Part shown: in pieces, positions 1 to 8,483 of the stretch
How the letters are laid out: each line of letters begins with the position of its first letter
Numbering within the stretch: position 1 is the first letter of the stretch
NCBI GenBank assembly: GCA_020627985.1
Contig: JAHDFV010000009.1
Span: 1-33,852 of the forward strand
Direction of reading: 5' to 3'
Source: Saprospiraceae bacterium
Lineage (GTDB): Bacteria; Bacteroidota; Bacteroidia; Chitinophagales; Saprospiraceae
DNA: 33,852 bases
Program-made: the position numbers and the translations under genes
The notes under the pieces: model-generated
The model's database searches: none
What the model was told of the DNA's origin: nothing
Seen by the model: only the letters and a program-made list of their open reading frames with translations

Positions 1-202
1 TGCAGGTTTTAAATTTTCTGTTTATTTCAAAAGAACTGATCCCATTACTAAAATTAGCAATCAATATTCTGATGTACCTGTAGGTGAGTTATTGTGTTTA
101 TTTAATTCATCTAATCAATTAGAAATTGCGATGAATATGGATTCTGTTGCTGAAAAGTATGGTTTAAAGATTGATGATTCTGTTATTATTAAATTAGAAT
201 AA
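1..202 (+). CDS. C-terminal fragment of a SAM hydroxide adenosyltransferase (DUF62) family protein (5' end outside window)
   Basis: Open frame from base 2 to TAA at 200-202; translation ...ISNQYSDVPVGELLCLFNSSNQLEIAMNMDSVAEKYGLKIDDSVIIKLE* matches the remembered C-terminal pattern of this family (GELLCLFNSSnxLEIAxNxGxAAxxxGL). Confidence 0.7.
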   Translation, partial: AGFKFSVYFKRTDPITKISNQYSDVPVGELLCLFNSSNQLEIAMNMDSVAEKYGLKIDDSVIIKLE

Positions 203-205
203 ATA

Positions 206-613
206 TTACTTCAAGTATAATTTTTCAATTCTGACCATTGGTCCAGGACACATTGATCTATGGCAATTCATGCAAGTGGTTACCATGAGTTCATACTTTT
301 CGGATAATGATTCTGGATTTGATTTTTCCAATGTTTCTAAAGCAGATAAAAAAGATTCTGCGTATAATTTGAATTCAGCTGAAGCAGATTTTTGAGGTTC
401 TGTGGAATGTGAAGAAAGTATCTTTTGATAAATATTAGAGATATTCGGTTTTTCTCCTTTTTTAATTTGTTCCTTTACTTCCATCATTTCTATTTCCATT
501 TCCCGCATCAATAATGTTAATTCACTATCTGTATATTCTTGTTTTTTCTTGGTACAAGAAAGGGTATAAACGAAACTAAAAATTAATAAAAAGATGAATG
601 TTTTATTTATCAT
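206..613 (-). CDS. Small exported lipoprotein with single C-terminal CxxCH motif (cytochrome c-like)
   Basis: ORF 135 aa; signal/lipobox-like FSFVYTLSC at N-terminus; TCMNCH near the C-terminus. Confidence 0.6.
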   Translation of the reverse strand: MINKTFIFLLIFSFVYTLSCTKKKQEYTDSELTLLMREMEIEMMEVKEQIKKGEKPNISNIYQKILSSHSTEPQKSASAEFKLYAESFLSALETLEKSNPESLSEKYELMVTTCMNCHRSMCPGPMVRIEKLYLK

Positions 614-670
614 TTTAATTTTAATTCAAATACTTTTAAGAAGGAACTTTATTAATTGTAATAATCGTTG

Positions 671-678
671 TAATTTTG
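671..678 (+). promoter_or_regulatory. Candidate Bacteroidota -7 element TAATTTTG upstream of tRNA-Arg
   Basis: Exact match to TAnnTTTG, 12 nt before the tRNA 5' end. Confidence 0.4.
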
Positions 679-690
679 TGATTGTTATTT

Positions 691-764
691 GGCTGCATAG
701 TTCAATTGGATAGAATATCAGATTTCGGCTCTGAGGGTTGGAGGTTCGAGTCCTCCTGTGGTCA
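691..764 (+). tRNA. tRNA-Arg (anticodon TCG)
   Basis: Cloverleaf folds by eye: acceptor GGCTGCA/TGTGGTC (several G-U), anticodon stem TCAGA/TCTGA with loop TTTCGGC, T-arm GGAGG-TTCGAGT-CCTCC; CCA not encoded. Confidence 0.88.
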
Positions 765-768
765 CAAA

Positions 769-796
769 AGCCAGTTGCTTATTTAAGCAATTGGCT
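769..796. terminator. Hairpin terminator after tRNA-Arg (also downstream of the convergent SCO gene)
   Basis: AGCCAGTTGCTT ATTT AAGCAATTGGCT inverted repeat followed by T-rich sequence. Confidence 0.65.
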
Positions 797-802
797 TCTT
801 TG

Positions 803-1438
803 TTATTTATATTCTGCAAGAAGTTTGTTTATATCTTCTAGCATTCTTTCTGTTTCTTCTCTTTCTGTACCTCTAGCAAAAGAGCGAACATGTCCTTTTT
901 TATCTACTAAAACTAAATAACCGCTGTGATCAAATCCACCAGGAGCAGAAGCGTCTTCTTTGGCTGAACTTACATAATCCTCTGCAATTCCATGTATCTC
1001 TTTACGGTCACCCGTTACGAAATGCCATCTTTTACTGTCTACTTGTAATTTACGAGCGTATTCTTTTAAGGCCGGAATTGTATCATATTTAGTATCAATA
1101 CTATGAGAAAGTAAGACGACATCATCATTGTCTTTTAATTCATCATACATGTATTTCATATTTGCTTTTACCTTTGGGCAAATAGTAGGGCAATGAATAA
1201 AGAAAAAATCAGAAACATAAATTTTATCTTTAAACGTAGCATTATTAACGATTTGACTGTCTTGATTTATAAAAGAAAAAGGGCGAATCGTATGTTGAAT
1301 TGGTTCTCCCGTTTCTTTATTTAATTTAGGTATAATAGGTAATACATCAGTTGATTCTTGAGATGAATTAATACAGCCAATGAATAAAGTCAGTACAGCA
1401 AATATGATGAAGTATAAATTTATTTTTAGTGATTTCAT
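803..1438 (-). CDS. SCO1/SenC family protein (thioredoxin-fold copper chaperone/redox lipoprotein)
   Basis: 211 aa; lipobox FIGC; ...FFFIHCPTICPKVKANM... (CxxxC) and GGFDHSGYLVLVDKKGHVR typical of SCO proteins. Confidence 0.88.
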   Translation of the reverse strand: MKSLKINLYFIIFAVLTLFIGCINSSQESTDVLPIIPKLNKETGEPIQHTIRPFSFINQDSQIVNNATFKDKIYVSDFFFIHCPTICPKVKANMKYMYDELKDNDDVVLLSHSIDTKYDTIPALKEYARKLQVDSKRWHFVTGDRKEIHGIAEDYVSSAKEDASAPGGFDHSGYLVLVDKKGHVRSFARGTEREETERMLEDINKLLAEYK

Positions 1439-1576
1439 AGATTATTTTTTTATTAAAGTAAGTTCTACAAAGTTATAGATTATTCAACATCTTGTCAGTT
1501 GTTTCTATTTGAGAATTAACTTGTAATCGTTCTAAATAAAATCACTATAATATTTTATCCAAGTTATAATAAAAAA

Positions 1577-1608
1577 AGCGGCATCCCTACGCTAATCGGG
1601 ATGCCGCT
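1577..1608 (-). terminator. Intrinsic terminator downstream of recA
   Basis: AGCGGCATCCC / GGGATGCCGCT perfect 11-bp stem; on the minus strand followed by T7. Confidence 0.85.
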
Positions 1609-1639
1609 AAATAATTATTGGAGGGAATAATTATTATAT

Positions 1640-2710
1640 CTATACTGTAGTTGTTTCTGCTTTACCATTAAGCTCCTCAACTACATCTTCGCCTTTTATT
1701 TTAGCTCGGATTTTAGCTTCTATTTCATCAGCCACTTCAGGATTGTCTCCAATAAAAGTTTTAGCAGATTCTCTACCTTGAGCAATTTTAGCTCCTTCGT
1801 AACTGTACCAAGCACCGCTCTTATTTACAACACCCATTTCTACTCCTAAATCGATGATTTCACCCGTTTTAGAAATACCTTCTCCATACATGATATCAAA
1901 TTCAGCGATACGGAAAGGAGGCGCTAATTTATTTTTAACGACTTTCACTTTTACGTGATTTCCAACAACATTACCTTCTTTATCTTTTATTGCTGAACCA
2001 GAACGTCTGATATCCAAACGTTGAGAAGCATAAAATTTAAGAGCATTACCACCTGTTGTTGTTTCTGGGTTACCAAACATAACCCCAATTTTTTCTCTTA
2101 GTTGATTAATGAAGATACAACAAGTGTTATGTGCACCAATCACCGCAGTTAATTTACGCATAGCCTGAGACATTAAACGAGCTTGAAGACCCATTTTAGA
2201 ATCACCCATTTCTCCTTCTAATTCTGCTCTAGGTACTAAAGCCGCAACAGAATCAATAACAATAATATCAATTGCTCCAGAACGGATTAAGTGTTCTGCA
2301 ATCTCTAAAGCTTGCTCACCATAACTCGGTTGAGTAATTAAAAGCTCTTCTATATTTACACCTAAAGATTGTGCATAATCTCTATCGAAAGCATGTTCTG
2401 CATCAATGAAAGCAGCAATGCCACCCTTTTTCTGTGCTTGAGCGATAGCATGAATAGCTAAAGTCGTTTTACCAGAAGATTCAGGTCCATATATCTCAAC
2501 AACACGACCTCTTGCGAAGCCATCAATGCCTAAAGCAACATCTAATGTAAGTGAGCCTGTAGATATAGCATCGGCATCTACTACTTTTTTATCACCCAAT
2601 CGCATTACAGTTCCTTTACCATAGGTTCTGTCTAACTTTTCAATAGTTAGTTGAAGTGCTTTCTGTTTTTGGTTTTGCTCTTTTAGCTCTTTTTTTGATT
2701 CTTTTGCCAT
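1640..2710 (-). CDS. recA: Recombinase RecA
   Basis: 356 aa; GPESSGKTT Walker [57 protein letters not shown]. Confidence 0.98.
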   Translation of the reverse strand: MAKESKKELKEQNQKQKALQLTIEKLDRTYGKGTVMRLGDKKVVDADAISTGSLTLDVALGIDGFARGRVVEIYGPESSGKTTLAIHAIAQAQKKGGIAAFIDAEHAFDRDYAQSLGVNIEELLITQPSYGEQALEIAEHLIRSGAIDIIVIDSVAALVPRAELEGEMGDSKMGLQARLMSQAMRKLTAVIGAHNTCCIFINQLREKIGVMFGNPETTTGGNALKFYASQRLDIRRSGSAIKDKEGNVVGNHVKVKVVKNKLAPPFRIAEFDIMYGEGISKTGEIIDLGVEMGVVNKSGAWYSYEGAKIAQGRESAKTFIGDNPEVADEIEAKIRAKIKGEDVVEELNGKAETTTV

Positions 2711-2872
2711 TAGACTGTATTTTACTTTTAATAAAGATATATAATGATATTGATGTTTTTATTAAATTATTGAATTAATCAATATCATAATGCAAGTATA
2801 AAGTATTTGTTTTAAAATATCAAGAAAATAAACAACAAATTTAATTATTTGTTTTAAATAAACGTAAAAAAT

Positions 2873-2902
2873 AAAGCCCTTATTTGAACAAATAAGAGCT
2901 TT
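2873..2902 (-). terminator. Hairpin terminator downstream of ricT-like gene
   Basis: AAAGCcCTTATTT gaac AAATAAGaGCTTT; T-rich on the minus strand. Confidence 0.6.
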
Positions 2903-2927
2903 AATATATTGTAAATTAATAAGTTAT

Positions 2928-4274
2928 TTAATTTTTGTTGCCGTCGTTTTTAGGCGGTCTTTTTTTGTTGTTTCTGTTTCGATTTCTATTATTTGTGTTT
3001 TTTCCTTTAGGTTTTTGACCTTTATTGTCTTTAGCTTGAGGTCCTTTTTTCTCAGCATTACCTTTAGGTGTTTTAGAAGATGGTTTAGCAGAAGTATTAC
3101 CATTTCTTGGCTTTCGATTACCTCCTTTGTTTCTTCTATTTTTATTATGCCTTCCGCTCTTCTTTCTTTTCTTATCATTTGGCAATTCAATCTGACCTGT
3201 TACATCAGCAAAGCCTAAATCTGCATCTTCATCAGAGCCTTGGTCATTTAAAGTCAATCCTTGCAATTCATCAGGTTTTTTACCTGCTTTATTCAAAGCT
3301 TTAATTTCCCGAACACGATCTACACCTAATGCAAATATTTTTCCTCGAGTGGCTTTATTGTCTTTATAGATATAAAACATTAAGCGTTTAAAAATATCCA
3401 TTTTAACCAATCTCGCTTCGCCAGCTTCTGTTCTTAAGATGTCAGCATTCTTAGGGAATTCTTTAAGAACTTCCATATAAGTATCTAATTCATAATTCAA
3501 ACAACATTTCAAACGACCACATTGGCCAGAAAGCTTAGATTGATTAATAGCTAGATTTTGATACCGAGCTGCAGAAGTAGAGACAGATTTAAAATTCGTC
3601 AGCCAAGTTGAACAACATAATTCTCTACCACAAGCACCTAAACCACCAACTCGAGCAGATTCTTGCCGAGCACCAATTTGACGCATTTCGATTTTAATTC
3701 GAAACTCTTTTGCAAAATGACGGATTAATTCTCTAAAATCTACTCGTCCTTCTGCGGTATAATAAAAGGTAGCTTTTCTTTTATCTCCTTGATATTCTAC
3801 ATCTCCAATCTTCATTTCAAGATCTAAAGTTCGAGCAATGGCTCTTGCTCTGACCATGGTTTGCTGTTCCATGGCTCTCGCTTCGTGCATTTTCTCGATA
3901 TCTCTATCATGGGCAATTCGAATCACTTTATGAAATACAGTATTGTCTTTTACCTTTTTCTTTCTTAATTGTAATTTGACTAATTCTCCCGTTAAAGAAA
4001 CCTTTCCTACATCATAACCCGTACCTGATTCGACAACAACCCAGTCGTTTTTTTGAGCACCAACATATGGTGGATTATGGAAAAAGAATTTTCTTGAACC
4101 ATTTTTGAATGAAATTTCAGCCAAATCAAAACCATCTGATTGAGGTAAATCAACTCCTGTGAGCCAATCATATGTATTTAATCGATTACAACCGCCAGTA
4201 GAACAGCCTCCTTTGCTTCCACAACCTCCTGGTTTTCCATCTTTCGTTCCTGTTGAACAACCTGCACAACTCAT
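2928..4274 (-). CDS. ricT: PSP1 domain / RicT (YaaT)-like protein with Cys-rich N-terminus and basic low-complexity tail
   Basis: 448 aa; core ...LGACGRELCCSTWLTNFKSVSTSAARYQNLAINQSKLSGQCGRLKCCLNYELDTY... diagnostic of PSP1/RicT; lies 13 nt downstream of holB, as in Firmicutes holB-yaaT. Confidence 0.85.
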   Translation of the reverse strand: MSCAGCSTGTKDGKPGGCGSKGGCSTGGCNRLNTYDWLTGVDLPQSDGFDLAEISFKNGSRKFFFHNPPYVGAQKNDWVVVESGTGYDVGKVSLTGELVKLQLRKKKVKDNTVFHKVIRIAHDRDIEKMHEARAMEQQTMVRARAIARTLDLEMKIGDVEYQGDKRKATFYYTAEGRVDFRELIRHFAKEFRIKIEMRQIGARQESARVGGLGACGRELCCSTWLTNFKSVSTSAARYQNLAINQSKLSGQCGRLKCCLNYELDTYMEVLKEFPKNADILRTEAGEARLVKMDIFKRLMFYIYKDNKATRGKIFALGVDRVREIKALNKAGKKPDELQGLTLNDQGSDEDADLGFADVTGQIELPNDKKRKKSGRHNKNRRNKGGNRKPRNGNTSAKPSSKTPKGNAEKKGPQAKDNKGQKPKGKNTNNRNRNRNNKKRPPKNDGNKN

Positions 4275-4287
4275 CTTTATATATATT

Positions 4288-5400
4288 TTACACCATGGCT
4301 TTCGCTCGAAGGATTTTATTCATCCTTACAGTGATGTCAGTCATTAAAATTTTAGGATTCGCATTTCTAGAAATATGAAAAGCGGAATCCGTTAATATAT
4401 TTGAAATGGGCTCAATATGCCCATATTGAATTACTTTCGTTAGATTTTTTGCAGTAGTCAATTCTACTTCACTTAATCTTACTTTTTGATTATTAGTTAA
4501 CTTTAAAACCATGTATTCTCTAAGGAAAAACAATCCATAATCGAAAAAGTGTTTTTGGTTTTCTCTACCAAGTGTAGCAAATTTTTCGGACCAAGCTACG
4601 ATATCTTGCGGTTTCCCTAAATAACAAATTCGCATCCAAGCTAAGAATAAGGTAGAGTTATTGTTTTCTGATTCTCCAACAAGGGATAAAGCTCGATTCA
4701 AATTGCCATTAGATAAATGAGCAAGGTCTACTGCTTTTAAACTTGGGACACCTTTTTCGATAAGCGCATTTTGAATAACTTCATCTGATAAAGGCTTGAA
4801 CTTCACAATTTGACAGCGAGAAAGAATCGTGTTTAATATTTCTTCTGCATTTTCAGCCACTAAAATAAAAAGCGTTTTTTCTGGTGGTTCTTCAATCAGT
4901 TTTAATAAACGGTTGCCTTCTTTTTTTAGATACTCTGGGAGCCAGATTATCAGTATCTTATATTGTCCTTCAAACGTCTTTAAACTTAATTTTTTAACAA
5001 TAGAAGCGCATTCATCTTTGGTGATGTTTCCTTGTTTATTTTCAGCTTTAATGCTTTGAAGCCACTGCTGAACATTTAAATATGGATTCTCATGTAAAGC
5101 TGTTCTCCATTCTTTGGCAAACATGCTACTTGTAGCTTTACTGCCAACCGTTGGAAAAGTAAAATGGATATCTGGGTGAATAAATTTTGAAGATTTACTA
5201 CAACTAGAACATTGCCCACAGGCTAATCCCTCTGTTCTATTTTCGCACATAGCGTATTGAGAAAAAGCCAATGCCATAGGCAATGCACCAACACCCTCAC
5301 TGCCCAAAAAGATTTGTGCATGTGGTATTCGATCTCCGTCTACCATTGTACGAAGGAGTTCTATTACTTCAGCCTGACCATTAATTTTTTCAAATGTCAC
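4288..5400 (-). CDS. holB: DNA polymerase III subunit delta'
   Basis: 370 aa; HAQIFLGSEGVGALPMALAFSQYAMCENR..CGQCSSC..HPDIHFTFP, LLKLIEEPPEKTLFILVAEN..ILSRCQIVKF; GTG start. Confidence 0.85.
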   Translation of the reverse strand: MTFEKINGQAEVIELLRTMVDGDRIPHAQIFLGSEGVGALPMALAFSQYAMCENRTEGLACGQCSSCSKSSKFIHPDIHFTFPTVGSKATSSMFAKEWRTALHENPYLNVQQWLQSIKAENKQGNITKDECASIVKKLSLKTFEGQYKILIIWLPEYLKKEGNRLLKLIEEPPEKTLFILVAENAEEILNTILSRCQIVKFKPLSDEVIQNALIEKGVPSLKAVDLAHLSNGNLNRALSLVGESENNNSTLFLAWMRICYLGKPQDIVAWSEKFATLGRENQKHFFDYGLFFLREYMVLKLTNNQKVRLSEVELTTAKNLTKVIQYGHIEPISNILTDSAFHISRNANPKILMTDITVRMNKILRAKAMV

Positions 5401-5433
5401 TTCAGCGAATTTATCCTTAAGTTGTCAAAGATG

Positions 5434-5907
5434 TCATTGCAATTTATTTAAAATCTCTTCACTAGCTGGATAAGTAGACGATGGATAAAAAGCAAGCAAT
5501 TGACCTTCTTCATCAAGAAGGTATTTACAGAAGTTCCAAGAAACATCACTGTCTAAAAGACCATTTAATTCTTTAGACATTAACCATTCATATATTGGAT
5601 GGGGATGAGTCTCCTTAATGCTTATTTTTTCTGTTATCGGGAAAGTAACTCCATAGTTAACAGAACAAAATTTTTGAATGTCTTCATGATTTCCTGGTTC
5701 TTGACCACCGAAATCATTACAAGGCATTGCTATAATTACTAATGCATGTTTGAAAGCTTCGTATAGCTCTTGCAATTGGGCATATTGAGGTGTAAAACCA
5801 CACTCAGATGCCACATTCACCAACAGTATTTTCTTCCCTTTAAAAGAATTAAGATGAATTTCCTCACCTTTAATACTTCTTATCCTAAATGAGTGAATAG
5901 AGTGCAT
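5434..5907 (-). CDS. Glutathione peroxidase family protein (Cys type)
   Basis: NVASECGFTPQYAQLQELYEAF, PCNDFGGQEPG, WNFCKYLLDEEG; ATG at 5907 preferred over the upstream ORF start at 5928. Confidence 0.92.
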   Translation of the reverse strand: MHSIHSFRIRSIKGEEIHLNSFKGKKILLVNVASECGFTPQYAQLQELYEAFKHALVIIAMPCNDFGGQEPGNHEDIQKFCSVNYGVTFPITEKISIKETHPHPIYEWLMSKELNGLLDSDVSWNFCKYLLDEEGQLLAFYPSSTYPASEEILNKLQ

Positions 5908-5977
5908 TGACAATTTTTGACAAATCAATAACCTAAATGTACATATTTTGTGCCTAACAAATCAAGATATTCAACAT

Positions 5978-6745
5978 ATGAAAAAAATATTCATTTTATT
6001 TTCAATCAACATCTTGTTTATTTTGGCTTTTAATAGTTGTTCCGTTAGAGATGTAGCGTCTGAATCTAAGCCTGTTTCACATGAAATTTGGAATGATATT
6101 TTAAGTAGAAATGTTACAGATGATGGTTGGGTAAATTATAAGGGAATTAAAGAAGAATCAGATAATTTTTATACATATTTAGACATTCTAAATAAGAATC
6201 ATCCGAATCACAAAAATTGGACATCAGATGAACGATTAGCCTATTGGATTAATGCTTATAATGCTTATACTGTACAGATCATTATAGAAAATTATCCTAT
6301 AGAAAGCATAAAAGATATTAAAAAAGGAATTCCGTTTGTCAATACAGTTTGGGACATCAAATTCATAAAAATTGAGGGAATTGAATATGATCTCAATAAT
6401 ATTGAGCATAGTATTTTACGTAAAAAATTTGAAGAACCTCGCATTCATTTTGCGGTAAATTGTGCTTCATATTCTTGTCCAGTTTTAAGAGGAGAAGCAT
6501 TTGTTGCTGAAAGGATAGATGAGCAATTAACAGAACAAGCGCGTTTGTTTTTAGCTGATAAAAGAAGAAATATAGTTACTGAAGATAAAGCGCAATTGTC
6601 AAAAATATTTTCTTGGTTTGGAGGAGATTTTAAGAAGAATGGATCAAAGCTTGATTTTATCAATAAATATTCACCTGTACAAATAAAGAAAACAGCGGAT
6701 ATTTCATATCTAGATTATAATTGGACTTTGAATGAACCTCAATAA
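5978..6745 (+). CDS. DUF547 domain-containing lipoprotein
   Basis: MKKIFILFSINILFILAFNSC signal/lipobox; RLAYWINAYNAYTVQIIIENYP and HFAVNCASYSCPVLRGEAF typical of DUF547. Start set to ATG 5978. Confidence 0.85.
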   Translation: MKKIFILFSINILFILAFNSCSVRDVASESKPVSHEIWNDILSRNVTDDGWVNYKGIKEESDNFYTYLDILNKNHPNHKNWTSDERLAYWINAYNAYTVQIIIENYPIESIKDIKKGIPFVNTVWDIKFIKIEGIEYDLNNIEHSILRKKFEEPRIHFAVNCASYSCPVLRGEAFVAERIDEQLTEQARLFLADKRRNIVTEDKAQLSKIFSWFGGDFKKNGSKLDFINKYSPVQIKKTADISYLDYNWTLNEPQ

Positions 6746-6840
6746 AATTAAAATGAGATGGGATTATTTTTTTCATTTTAATTTATTAAATTTGAAGACG
6801 ATCAACCAGACAAAATTCAAATCTAAATTGATGTATATAG

Positions 6841-8352
6841 ATGTCTGCTCCCAATGCAATACTAAGTCGTTACCTCCGTTCTAGAATTCCTAGGATAGAA
6901 AGATATATCTCTAACCCTGAGGAGGTACAAATGTATTGGTTTGAAAAGTTGATACGTAAAGCCAGGAATACAGATTGGGGTAAGAATCATGATTACAAAA
7001 ATATTCACTCACTAGAAGCCTTTCAAAAAAAAGTACCTGTTCAAGATTATGATTCATTAAAGCCCTTTATAGAACGCATGATGCTGGGGGAAAAGAATGT
7101 ATTATGGTCAGGAAAAATTCGTTGGTTTTCGAAATCCTCAGGAACGACATCAGATAAAAGTAAATTCATACCCGTTTCTTGGGAGCATCATAAACATTGC
7201 CTAATGAAAGGCTGTAGAGATACACTTTCTATTTATTATCACAATAATCCTAATGCAAATATTTTTCAAGGCAAAGGAATTGTGATGGGAGGAGCCTGGG
7301 ACAGATATGATGCTTATCCCAAAACAAAATATGGTGATGTTTCAGCATTAATGTTGAATAATATGCCTGCATTAGCGAAATATTTTTACAGCCCAGATAT
7401 GGAAACGGCTTTAATGCCTGAATGGGAGGAAAAGATTGAACGAATGGCTTCAATTACATCTAAAGAAAATATCACCAATATGGGAGGTGTTCCTACTTGG
7501 TCTCTTGTATTGTTTAGAAAAATTTTAGAGCAAACTGGAAAAGAGCATTTATTAGAAGTTTGGCCGCAGCTGGAATTGTATATTCACGGAGGTGTAAGTT
7601 TTACGCCTTATCAAAATCAATTCAAAGAATTGATGCCTGGTCATCAAGTTACATTTCAAGAAATATATAATGCCTCTGAAGGGTATTTTTCGATTCAAAA
7701 TGAATCGAAAAAAGATGACATGTTGCTTCTATTAGATAATGGAATATTTTATGAATTTATTCCTTCTAACGAATGGGATAAAGAGTATCCTAAAGCCTTA
7801 ACCTTAGAAGAAATTGAAATTGGAGTGAATTACGCTATAGTTATTTCTACAAATTCTGGTTTATGGAGATATATGACTGGGGATACGGTGAAATTCACTT
7901 CTAAGTATCCTTATAAAATTAAAGTTACAGGAAGAACAAAGCATTTTATTAATGCGTTTGGTGAAGAAGTCGTCATAGAAAATACAGATAAAGCTTTAGC
8001 CAAAACTTGCCAGACATTAGGAGCGATAGTTTATGAATATACTGTTGCCCCCATTTATTTTCAAGGGAATGAAAAAGGAGGACATGAGTGGTTGATAGAA
8101 TTTGAAAAACCACCAAATAATTTAATTGAATTTACAACATTATTAGATAGAAACTTACAGCAGATTAATTCAGATTATGAAGCAAAGCGATATAAGGATT
8201 TGGCTTTAGCGGAATTAATTGTACAACCATTGCCTCAAGGCACTTTTCATGAATGGTTAAAAAGAAAAGGCAAATATGGTGGTCAAAATAAAATCCCTCG
8301 CTTATCCAATCATCGTCAATATTTAGATGAAATATTAGAGACAGTCTCTTAA
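6841..8352 (+). CDS. GH3 auxin-responsive promoter family protein (acyl-adenylate-forming-like)
   Basis: 503 aa; WFSKSSGTTSDKSKFIPVS, YNASEGYFSIQ, LWRYMTGDTVKFTSKYPYKIKVTGRTKHFINAFGEEV. Confidence 0.9.
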   Translation: MSAPNAILSRYLRSRIPRIERYISNPEEVQMYWFEKLIRKARNTDWGKNHDYKNIHSLEAFQKKVPVQDYDSLKPFIERMMLGEKNVLWSGKIRWFSKSSGTTSDKSKFIPVSWEHHKHCLMKGCRDTLSIYYHNNPNANIFQGKGIVMGGAWDRYDAYPKTKYGDVSALMLNNMPALAKYFYSPDMETALMPEWEEKIERMASITSKENITNMGGVPTWSLVLFRKILEQTGKEHLLEVWPQLELYIHGGVSFTPYQNQFKELMPGHQVTFQEIYNASEGYFSIQNESKKDDMLLLLDNGIFYEFIPSNEWDKEYPKALTLEEIEIGVNYAIVISTNSGLWRYMTGDTVKFTSKYPYKIKVTGRTKHFINAFGEEVVIENTDKALAKTCQTLGAIVYEYTVAPIYFQGNEKGGHEWLIEFEKPPNNLIEFTTLLDRNLQQINSDYEAKRYKDLALAELIVQPLPQGTFHEWLKRKGKYGGQNKIPRLSNHRQYLDEILETVS

Positions 8353-8483
8353 TGGATTAAAACAAATTTTTCTTTTTTAAAACAAAAAACATTTCGTTTG
8401 TTTCTAATGTTTAATGAATGTAATTTAGCGCATTGATTGAGGAATCTAATCATATTATTAATCATCCAATTAGAAATAGGATA

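Noticed and set aside
2924-3190. 88-aa minus-strand ORF in an alternative frame of the ricT-like tail
   Set aside because: Low-complexity K/E/T-rich product overlapping the well-supported ricT frame; a shadow of the repetitive basic tail.
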